A stretch of DNA of 64,000 nt. Source: Procambarus clarkii. Its lineage: Eukaryota; Arthropoda; Malacostraca; Decapoda; Cambaridae. This document shows positions 55,905-64,000 of the stretch, in pieces. Both the position numbers and the translations under genes were made by a program. The stretch is from assembly GCF_040958095.1 (NCBI RefSeq), contig NC_091228.1, positions 6,737,700-6,801,699 of the forward strand, in the 5' to 3' direction. Positions within the stretch are counted from its first letter, which is position 1, and each line of letters starts with the position of its first letter. The notes under the pieces were generated by a model. That model did not search any database. It was not told the DNA's origin and saw only the letters and a list, made by a program, of their open reading frames with translations.

Positions 55905-56400
55905 TATTGGGGAGTGGCACTCATCCTGTGAGTGGACACACCGCCATAGTGAGAGTATTGGGGAGTGGCACTCATCCTGTGAGTGGACACACCGCCATAG
56001 TGACAGTATTGGGCAGCGTCACTCATCCTGTGAGTGGACACACCGCCATAGTGAGAGTATTGGGCAGCGCCACTCATCCTGTGAGTGGACACACCGCCAT
56101 AGTGACAATATTGGGCAGCGCCACTCATCCTGTGAGTGGACACACCGCCATAGTGACAGTATTGGGCAGCGCCACTCATCCTGTGAGTGGACACACCGCC
56201 ATAGTGACAGTATTGGGCAGCGCCACTCATCCTGTGAGTGGACACACCGCCATAGTGACAGTATTGGGCAGCGCCACTCCTCTTGTGAGCGGACACACCG
56301 CCATAGCAGCATGTACAACACTCCCCAATAGGAAGAAAACCCGCTGGGTTGTTCATCCTGTCACTTGTACCCAGACACACCTAAGACTTGCTTTACCCCA
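55905..56400 (-). repeat. 51-bp in-frame array attached to a conserved block, ~8 copies
   Basis: The unit is cagtattgggcagcgccact, catcctgtgagtggacacac, cgccatagtga. On the minus strand it encodes a 17-residue repeat (CHYGGVSTHRMSGAAQY) following the MNNPAGFLPIGECC segment, 159 codons without a stop. The conserved part also occurs at 43226 and 47530. Whether the frame is ever translated cannot be told; the preserved reading frame in three loci is suggestive but could follow from youth. Confidence 0.85.
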
Positions 56401-56423
56401 CCTGGCTGTTTCATACGTCTAAA

Positions 56424-56490
56424 CATCACTGTATCATACAGTTTCCCATCACTGTATCATACAGCATCCCATCACTGTATCATATACACT
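56424..56490. repeat. ~22-bp tandem repeat, 3 copies
   Basis: catcactgtatcatacagtt, tccc and variants. Confidence 0.88.
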
Positions 56491-57006
56491 CACATGACCC
56501 TGGGATAGATCTGATCTACACATAACTTAAGCAAATTTAGTCACGTTACAGAAAGAAATCAGAGTCTAAATAAAGAGCCAAACTAAATAATATTAAGAAA
56601 AATAAGCAATTATATTTTTTTTAATAAAGCCATAAACAGTTCCCTGTTTTGTTTACATACAGAGTGTGGACGGAAGGCTAGACAGCGTGAGATTGAAGAG
56701 GATAGACAGAAGTGTGAGATGAAGAAAGGGGCGGATAGACAGGAAGATTAGGATAGAGAGATGAGGGAGAAGAGACTAGGACAGACAGACGAGGACATGA
56801 GTCAGTGACAGGCAAACAGGTACAGGCAGACGGGGATAGGGACGGGGGGGGGGACAGGGGATAGAAGGAGTGAGATCAGACACACAAGTGCACGATAAGT
56901 GTACCATAAAATGATTGATATAGAGAGCCATTGAACAGGCCTTATCTGGGTCATGGGCCAAGTGTTGGTCCGTGCCAGGACGAAGGCTGGTCCTTAGTGT
57001 ACACAC
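56491..57006. other. No recognised feature
   Basis: AT-rich then purine-rich spacer; poly-G at 56846-56853. Confidence 0.35.
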
Positions 57007-58303
57007 TCACTCTACACAGGACGCAAGCAGGTCCTGTGGTGTACACGCAGGACGCAGGCAGGTCCTGTGGTGTACACGTAGGACGCAGGCAGGTCCTGTG
57101 GTGTACATGTAGGACGCAGGCAGGTCCTGTGGTGTACACGTAGGACGCAGGCAGGTCCTGTGGTGTACACGTAGGACGCAGGCAGGTCCTGTGGTGTACA
57201 CGTAGGACGCAGGCAGGTCCTGTGGTGTACATGTAGGACGCAGGCAGGTCCTGTGGTGTACATGTAGGACGCAGGCAGGTCCTGTGGTGTACACACAGGA
57301 CGCAGGCAGGTCCTGTGGTGTACATGTAGGACGCAGGCAGGTCCTGTGGTGTACATGTAGGACGCAGGCAGGTCCTGTGGTGTACACGTAGGACGCAGGC
57401 AGGTCCTGTGGTGTACACGTAGGACGCAGGCAGGTCCTGTGGTGTACATGTAGGACGCAGGCAGGTCCTGTGGTGTACACACAGGACGCAAGCAGGTCCT
57501 GTGGTGTACACGTAGGACGCAGGCAGGTCCTGTGGTGTACATGTAGGACGCAGGCAGGTCCTGTGGTGTACACACAGGACGCAAGCAGGTCCTGTGGTGT
57601 ACACGTAGGACGCAAGCAGGTCCTGTGGTGTACACGTAGGACGCAGACAGGTCCTTAGTGTATACTCACTCTACACAGGACGCAAGCAGGTCCTGTGGTG
57701 TACACGTAGGACGCAGGCAGGTCCTGTGGTGTACACACAGGACGCAAGCAGGTCCTGTGGTGTACACGTAGGGCGCAAGCAGGTCCTGTGGTGTACACGT
57801 AGGACGCAAGCAGGTCCTGTGGTGTACACGTAGGACGCAGACAGGTCCTGTGGTGTACACGCAGGACGCAGGCAGGTCCTGTGGTGTACACGCAGGACGC
57901 AGGCAGGTCCTTAGTGTACACACACACTCTACACAGGACGCAAGCAGGTCCTGTGGTGTACACGCAGGACGCAGGCAGGTCCTGTGGTGTACACGCAGGA
58001 CGCAGGCAGGTCCTGTGGTGTACACGCAGGACGCAGGCAGGTCCTTAGTGTACACACACACTCTACACAGGACGCAAGCAGGTCCTGTGGTGTACACGCA
58101 GGACGCAGGCAGGTCCTGTGGTGTACACGCAGGACGCAGGCAGGTCCTGTGGTGTACACGCAGGACGCAGGCAGGTCCTTAGTGTACACACACACTCTAC
58201 ACAGGACGCAAGCAGGTCCTGTGGTGTACACGCAGGACGCAGGCAGGTCCTTAGTGTACACACATACTCTACACAGGACGCAAGCAGGTCCTGTAGTGTA
58301 CAC
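57007..58303. repeat. 31-bp minisatellite with 134-bp higher-order structure, ~41 units
   Basis: The unit is ggtcctgtggtgtacacgta followed by ggacgcaggca. A marker variant ggtccttagtgtacacac, acactctacacagg occurs at 57652, 57907, 58041, 58175 and 58247. The three middle markers are 134 bp apart, so the right half has been homogenised as a multi-unit block. Each unit carries the palindrome GTGTACAC. All frames are open artefacts. Confidence 0.96.
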
Positions 58304-58327
58304 TCTCCTAAACGGACAAATAACAAG

Positions 58328-58329
<2 letters not shown>

Positions 58330-58418
<89 letters not shown>
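58330..58418. repeat. (AC)n microsatellite, ~89 bp
   Basis: A pure AC run following acaagctc. Confidence 0.97.
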
Positions 58419-58423
<5 letters not shown>

Positions 58424-58562
58424 AGCATGTGCTAAGCAACTAAGCATGAAATCAAAGTACAGGCAACTGGAGGCCGGATAAACAATAACACAACACAGGG
58501 GAGAGAAACCCCTCATAGAACCGGACAGACAAAGGAATCAGAGCTTCACATATCCCCGAACC

Positions 58563-58766
58563 TCCCTGGAAACACAAACCGAAACTGTCTCTATTTTCCG
58601 CTTGTAACAACTTGTAATAAAGTTGTTACATCTTGGCTTAATGTGTTTATGACGTATTGGAACGTTGTTACAACTTGATATATTGGTTGTTATAACTGGT
58701 TAAGTGGTGTTAAAACTTGTTCGAACGTTGTACCAACGTCGTAGTTTCGGTGTGTGTTTGGAGGGA
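58563..58766 (-). mobile_element. ~200-bp inverted-terminal-repeat element, copy 3 (inverted)
   Basis: It starts tccctggaaacacaaaccg and ends ggtgtgtgtttggaggga. Both ends carry TCCCT, giving the clearest view of the terminal repeats: tccct, two variable bases, then aaacac...accgaaact. Confidence 0.88.
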
Positions 58767-58939
58767 CAGGTCCCCAGAAGCCCACCTCAAGCGAATATCA
58801 GCAGCAAACGGAGGGATATTAACTACCACATTTCCGGAATAAATACCAGGGAGTCGTTCAATATATCAGACCAATTCAAGGATATGTGACACCAGAATCG
58901 CTGCATCTTTGAACGTTGAATATAAATCTGAAGAACGCT
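58767..58939. other. No recognised feature
   Basis: Spacer. Confidence 0.35.
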
Positions 58940-59073
58940 CAGAGGTAGGCCCCCAGACTGGTCCCAGAGCTGAGAGGTATGAGCTACGAGTAACGACTTA
59001 AAAAAGGGATTAAAGGTTGAGAGGTGGGACTCAAGAACCTGAGCTCACCCTAGATAAGTACAACTAGGTGAAG
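58940..59073 (+). mobile_element. LINE relic, internally deleted
   Basis: tggtcccagagctgagaggt, atgagctacgag follows the reverse-transcriptase coding sequence (the LVPELRGMSYE region), then the copy jumps to the 3' UTR: gttgaggtgggactcaag with small losses, agaacctgagctcaccctag, taagtacaactaggtga. Confidence 0.72.
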
Positions 59074-59156
59074 GGACCTGAGTGTGAAGGGACCTGCTCT
59101 CCAAGCCTTGTGTCTCAGCAGCATCTTAAATTACACATATGGATCATGCATTCTTT

Positions 59157-59806
59157 TTGGTACATGTATGGGACTCAGGGTACATGTATGGGGTCCCGGG
59201 GTACATATATGGGGTCCCGGGGTACATGTATGGGGTCCCGGGGTACATGCATGGGGTCCCGGGGTACATGTATGGGGTCCCTGGGTACATATATGGGGTC
59301 CCGGGGTACATGTATGGGGTCCCAGGGTACATGTATGGGACTTAGGGTACATGTATGAGGTCCTGGGGTACATGTATGGGGTCCCAGGTACATGTATGGG
59401 GTCCCGGGGTACATGTATGGGACTTAGGGTACATGTATGGGACTTAGGGTACATGTATGGGGTCCCGGGGTACATGTATGGGGTCCTGGGGTACATGTAT
59501 GGGGTCCCGGGGTACATGTATGGGACTTCGGGTATATGTATGGGGTCCCGGAGTACATGTATGGGACTTAGGGTACATGTACGGCGTCCCCGGGTACATG
59601 TATGGGACTTAGGGTACATGTATGGGGTCCTGGGGTACATGTGTGGGGTCCCAGGGTACATGTATGGGGTCCCGGGGTACATGTATGGGGTCCCAGGGTA
59701 CATGTATGGGGTCCTGGGGTACATGTGTGGGGTCCCGGGGTACATGTATGGGGTCCCGGGGTACATGTATGGGGTCCCGGGGTACATGTATGGGATCTCA
59801 GGGTAA
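59157..59806. repeat. 22-bp minisatellite, ~30 copies
   Basis: The unit is tacatgtatggggtcccggg plus gt; a shorter variant (ggtacatgtatgggacttag) is interspersed. TACATGTA recurs in nearly every unit. A ~75-bp block tgtgtggggtc... is duplicated near 59640 and 59730. Confidence 0.96.
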
Positions 59807-59924
59807 CACAGTAGTCACTCGACACAACATAACCCAGACGCCATCACCGTCACCATCAACTGATGGTTCTCACTGTTGTGTCTCTCTCACAGTACTTGCT
59901 TCACTATAGTCTCTCCAACACCTA

Positions 59925-59995
59925 CCATGCCTCCCTCCCTCTCTCCCTCCCTCCCTCACTCTCTCCCTCCCTCCCTCACTCTCTCCCTCCATTCA
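59925..59995. repeat. (CCCT/CTCT)n low-complexity tract
   Basis: ctccctccctccctcactct is repeated three times. Confidence 0.92.
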
Positions 59996-60071
59996 TATCA
60001 TTATGAAACAGTAATAAGGGGAGCAAGAGATTAAAGTCTTAAACTCGAGGATATTAACTAACAGAAAATAA

Positions 60072-60272
60072 CCAAACACACACACCGAAACTACGACGTT
60101 GGTGCAACGTTCCAACAAGTTTTAACACCTCCTAACCAGTTATAACAACCAATATAGCAAGTTGTAACAACGTTCCAATACGTCATAAACACGTTAAGCC
60201 AAGATGTAACAACTTTATTACAAGTTGTAACAAGCGGAAAATAGAGATAGTTTCGGTTTGTGTTTCCAGGGA
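60072..60272 (+). mobile_element. ~200-bp inverted-terminal-repeat element, copy 4
   Basis: ccaaacacacacaccgaaac, gttggtgcaacgttccaac, ending gtttcggtttgtgtttccag. It has one extra AC in the left end. Confidence 0.87.
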
Positions 60273-60754
60273 AGACCCCGAAGGGGGTACTGAGACATGC
60301 AGAGTAAAACTAGTAGAGTTGGCTGACAAACACTTCTTAAACGTCATATTCCAATTATGTCGAAAGGGCAGCATGAATTAAGAAGGGGAAAAATCGATCT
60401 TAGCAAACTTGATAGAGTTCTACAAGAGGGTTACTCAAATATTTCAAGATACTAATACCTGGGTGGACTGTATTTTCCTAGACTATCAAACAGCATTTGA
60501 CACTTTTTCTCACGAAAGACAGGAAAACAAGATGGAAAAGCAGGGTGGAATAATTTTGGGAAATTTGAAGTGGATAAAGTAGTATGTAAAGGACAGAAAA
60601 CAAAGAGTCAGAAAGTGGGTTTCAAGCTGGAGAAATGTATGGAGCAAGAGGGCTTAGTTCTCAAACCATTTCTGCACCTACATTACGTGAATGACCTACT
60701 CAAGGGAGTGATCTCGTACTTGTCAATGTTCGCAGACGACACAAAGCTGTGTCG

Positions 60755-60940
60755 ACTGTTGACCAGACCACACACTAGAATTTGAAGGGACGACGACGTT
60801 TCGGTCCGTCCTGGACCATTCTCAAGTCAAGAATCGACTTGAGAATGGTCCAGGACGGACCGAAACGTCGTCGTCCCTTCAAATTCTAGTGTGTGGTCTG
60901 GTCAACATACTTCAGCCACGTTATTGTGACTCATCGCCTG
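60755..60940 (+). mobile_element. GACGACG hairpin element inserted in LINE, 13-bp target duplication
   Basis: Both arms are intact and almost perfectly complementary (gaagggacgacgacgtttcg ... cgaaacgtcgtcgtcccttc), with a very short loop (caagtcaagaatcgacttga) and the tail ttattgtgactcatcgcctg. Identical 13-mers caaagctgtgtcg lie at 60742-60754 and 60941-60953, and the LINE sequence explains the pre-insertion site. Confidence 0.95.
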
Positions 60941-60953
60941 CAAAGCTGTGTCG

Positions 60954-61112
60954 TTTGCAGACGACACAGCTTCACACGACACGACGACACGACACAGCTT
61001 CACACGACACGACGACACGACACAGCTTCACACGACACGACGACACGACACAGCTTCACACGACACGACGACACGACACAGCTTCACACGACACGACGAC
61101 ACGACACAGCTT
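60954..61112. repeat. 28-bp minisatellite built from the LINE catalytic-box codons, ~5.5 copies
   Basis: gcagacgacacagcttcaca then cgacacgacgacacgacaca. The repeated gcagacgacacagctt is a slightly altered copy of the LINE's own FADD-coding segment gcagacgacacaaagctg at 60732-60749. Confidence 0.88.
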
Positions 61113-61341
61113 TGTCGACTTCTATTTTTACTTTCTGTGGAAAGCAAAAGTAGAAGATGACTGCAGGAAGTTACAGAAGGACCTTGACCATTTCCAGGAG
61201 TAGGAAATTAAGCGATTGTTGGAATTCATTCCCCACAAGTATATGATAACGAAGATGGAAAAGATAGTAATGAGACAAGAACGTATCTACACCATAAAGG
61301 AATGCAACTAGAGGAGTCAGAAAGTGAGAAAGACTTGGGAG

Positions 61342-61428
61342 AGGACACAGTCGATTAAGGCAGCGTCTGGGATCCTCTCAGACGTAGGTTCGAATCCTCA
61401 TCACAACCCTTGTGGATTTATTCATTTA
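61342..61428 (+). mobile_element. tRNA-derived SINE inserted in the LINE relic
   Basis: cacagtcgattaaggcagcg, tctgggatcctctcagacg, taggttcgaatcctcatcac, aacccttgtggatttattc: the same family as 24800-24905. It interrupts the LINE between the codons for EKDLG and VDI; possible diverged flanks are ttggga and tttagg. Confidence 0.82.
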
Positions 61429-61976
61429 GGTGTTGATATAATTCCAACACTGACACAGGAGGCACACATAAACAGGGTAACATTTGCATCATATGAAATG
61501 CTAACAGACATTAGAACATCATTTAGAAACCTAAATCAGGATTCATTTAATGCAGTCTACACAGCATTTGTCAGACAAATAAAGGAATATGCAGCAATAG
61601 CATGGAATCCGCACTTTATGAAGTACAAAACTAAAATTGAAAAAACACAGGAGTTTGCAACACGATTTGAGCTAGAGTTAAGAATATTAAATTATGAGAA
61701 CTAATGGAACTAGACCTCACAGCTCTAGAGAAAACACAGAGTGGATATGATCTCAACATACGAGATAACGAGGGAATAGAGAAGGCGGAGAACGACAACC
61801 TGCTTAAATAGAGAGAAGAAGATATAAGGATATAAGTGGAAGCTGGAAACGCAAATCAGAGATACGTAAGGAAATATTCGTTCCCTGTACGAGTTGTCAT
61901 CAAGTGAAATACGCTGAAAAAAGAAGTTCTAGAAGCCACCTCCAACCCCAAAATTTTAAAGCTAGATTTGGACAGG

Positions 61977-62224
61977 GGGCCTCGTAGCCTGGTGGATAGC
62001 GCGCAGGACTCGTAATTCTGTGGCGCGGGTTCGATTCCCGCACGAGGCAGAAACAAATGGGCAAAAGTTTCTTTCACCCTGAATGCCTCTGTTACCTAGC
62101 AGTAAATAGGTACCTGGGAGTTAGCCAGCTGTCACGGGCTGCTTACTGGGGGTGGAGGCCTGGTCGAGGACCGGGCCGCGGGGACACTAAAAAGCCCCGA
62201 AATCATCTCAAGATAACCTCAAGA
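61977..62224 (+). mobile_element. SINE-1 with complete tRNA-Thr(CGT)-like head
   Basis: The head (61979-62049) folds as a tRNA apart from a weak D-arm: acceptor GCCTCGT/ACGAGGC, anticodon stem CAGGA/TTCTG with loop ctcgtaa, T-arm gcgggttcgattcccgc. The body continues to the usual 3' end. It lies at the codons for the LINE's terminal residues. Confidence 0.93.
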
Positions 62225-62329
62225 AGGCATTTGAACATTAGGAGAGTTAAAATATAACGGAACAAATACAACAGAACCAGTAGGCAAAGAGCTAAACCTT
62301 CCTCCTCCGTAGACACTGTTAGGCAAGTA
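62225..62329. other. No recognised feature
   Basis: Short spacer between the SINE-1 copy and the C-rich tract. Confidence 0.35.
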
Positions 62330-62560
62330 CTGATAGGTATATACACCCATCCTGTCTCCCTCCATCCCACACCCACACACCCTCTCTCCCCTACACCCAC
62401 ACACACACTCCACTCCTCTCCAACTTAAACACTCACTCTCTCACCTACCAGCACCCCCCTACCCACCCCTACTCTCCCTCCCTCTCCCCTCTCACCCCTA
62501 CTCTTCCTCCCACCCTCCCACATACCCCCTCCCACCTCCTCCCACCTTCAAGTAACAAGT
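62330..62560. repeat. C-rich low-complexity tract
   Basis: Irregular cacacccac, ctccctcc and caccccta blocks without a fixed period. Confidence 0.85.
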
Positions 62561-62677
62561 ACCGAGAGCGCTATGACCTTGAAAATTCGCCAGACTTCAT
62601 TCCTGACTGTCATAATTAACTTTCAAGTGGCTAGTCTAGCTTTTTCGTGTTACTTTTTTAACAGGCTCTTGCAGTAC

Positions 62678-62680
<3 letters not shown>

Positions 62681-62769
<89 letters not shown>
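62681..62769. repeat. (TA)n microsatellite, 89 bp
   Basis: A pure TA run, joined to the dispersed repeat at 62770. Confidence 0.97.
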
Positions 62770-62772
<3 letters not shown>

Positions 62773-63000
62773 TAACAGTCTTGTAAACATATGTTGTTGA
62801 ATATGACCGAAAGGGTAAGATTAATGATTCTAAGACGAATTTTCTCAATATTTCTTATTTTTTTTCTACACTATGTCGAGGGAAGTTGAAAAATTAACTC
62901 TCCAAAGCTCATTTTCACACTATATTTATGGTCTGACGCCTAGGGAAGCGTTTCGCAAGGCACTCCTTACATTTCCAAAGACAAATTTGCCATACTCTGC
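62770..63000. repeat. Probable dispersed repeat adjacent to (TA)n
   Basis: gttgaatatgaccgaaaggg, taagattaatgattctaaga, cgaattttctcaatatttct, tggtctgacgcctagggaag, cgtttcgcaagg. It is single-copy in this window. The gtctgacgcc...gcgtttcg block resembles conserved segments I associate with decapod repeats, but I cannot prove that here. Confidence 0.4.
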
Positions 63001-63315
63001 CAATATTTATATTCTCTTGGGCGTGAGGTGTTACAGGACATGATTGAGACGAACAAGTGGATCAATAGCACAATGGATATGCGAGGAATATCGAGTTATG
63101 CCACACATAGCTCTCTTTCTTGCTCTATAGAGGAATGAGCATGTACTCCGTCTGGAAAGGTATTGTCTAAATTCAAGTGTCGGTGGGAGAGAAATGAACA
63201 GAAACAATGAGTTCCCCAATGAGAGTGAGAGAGGAATGAGGGTCCTCCCTCACACAGTCATAGGATGGGTATTTTTAACCCTCTTTACCGGGAATGATCC
63301 AATTAGTATGTGCTT

Positions 63316-63319
<4 letters not shown>
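63001..63319. other. No recognised feature
   Basis: Spacer; the short minus frame 63031-63219 has no motif. Confidence 0.35.

Positions 63320-63383
<64 letters not shown>
63320..63383. repeat. (AG)n microsatellite, left of SINE-2
   Basis: An AG run ending gagacaagg, where the SINE-2 tail begins. Confidence 0.97.

Positions 63384-64000
<617 letters not shown>

Larger units (their letters stand above)
60407..61978 (+). pseudogene. Old LINE reverse-transcriptase relic, multiply interrupted
   Basis: Pieces of the same protein as 36754-37809 follow in order: FYKRVTQIFQDTNTWVD, motif A as FLDYQTAFDTFSHE, NLKWIK, the catalytic box in LSMFADDTK (about 60715-60745), then after inserts DDCRKLQKDLDHFQE, RLLEFIPHKYMITKM and EKDLG. 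After another insert come DIIPTLTQEAHINRVT, DIRTSFRNLNQDSFNAVY and EYAAIAWNPHFMKYKTKIEK. Motif B is unrecognisable. Stops and frame changes abound. Insertions: a hairpin element (60755-60940), a 28-bp array, a tRNA-SINE (61342-61428), and a SINE-1 at the end (61977). Non-functional. Confidence 0.88.

Noticed and set aside
55898-56422. 174-codon plus-strand frame (GSATHPVSGHTAIV repeats)
   Set aside because: Antisense of the 51-bp array; unlike the minus frame it does not continue into the peptide block conserved at the other loci.
61979-62049. Functional tRNA-Thr gene
   Set aside because: The fold is good, but the sequence is the head of a multi-copy SINE with a conserved body directly attached; the D-arm is weak and the same head lies inside another SINE at 32843.

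Overview
The window looks like non-coding, repeat-saturated nuclear DNA of an arthropod, most likely a decapod crustacean and plausibly a freshwater crayfish. I infer this from four things: the extreme density of (AT), (AC) and (AG) microsatellites, long minisatellites, several tRNA-derived SINE families, and CCTAA telomere-type motifs. The species assignment rests on general familiarity with such genomes, not on a search. I see no convincing host protein-coding gene, no rRNA gene and no stand-alone tRNA gene. Most long open frames are translations of tandem repeats. By my own tally, tandem arrays and microsatellites fill about 17 kb (about 27%) of the window.

The one substantial real coding sequence is a 5'-truncated but still open reverse transcriptase (351 codons, 36754-37809, minus strand) of a non-LTR retrotransposon. 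Its 3' tail runs into a (GT/CA) microsatellite. A much older relative of the same protein lies at 60407-61978 on the plus strand, broken up by later insertions. Short 3'-end fragments of the same LINE lie at 22165, 37907, 46662, 46795, 53824 and 58940. A 95-codon unexplained frame at 21549-21833 is the only other candidate worth a database search.

Dispersed elements fall into recurring families. (1) SINE-1: a tRNA-Thr-like head plus a conserved body; full or near-full copies at 4652, 25971, 27784, 32843, 39994, 48929 and 61977, deleted copies at 40289 and 46977. (2) SINE-2: a second tRNA head; copies at 716, 16533, 32774, 38159, 45793, 53605 and 63385. (3) A hairpin element whose arms carry GACGACGACGTTTCGG; copies at 3904, 6750, 7841, 38334, 43581 and 60755, five of them with 10-13 bp flanking direct repeats. 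(4) A ~200 bp inverted-terminal-repeat element at 7100, 34397, 58563 and 60072. (5) A palindromic element at 4374 (split by a SINE) and 32016 (intact). (6) A palindrome between two TA arrays at 51301-51682. (7) An inverted-repeat element at 1383 and 55346 whose end has been tandemly amplified.

Layout: 1-7 kb holds (AT)n, the 43-bp array grown from an element end, and 31-, 32- and 13-bp arrays. 7-20 kb has hairpin elements and arrays of 31, 16-17, 51, 22, 79, 27 and 57 bp. 20-31 kb has further minisatellites, SINEs and AG/CT tracts. 31-48 kb is the richest in retroelements (nested SINEs, the LINE, CA arrays). 48-64 kb has AT palindromes, the 51-bp and 31-bp arrays, the 22-bp array and a deeply nested LINE relic.

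The common theme is that the ends of dispersed elements appear to seed both minisatellites and microsatellites. Several arrays contain recognisable pieces of elements that also occur singly elsewhere in the window.
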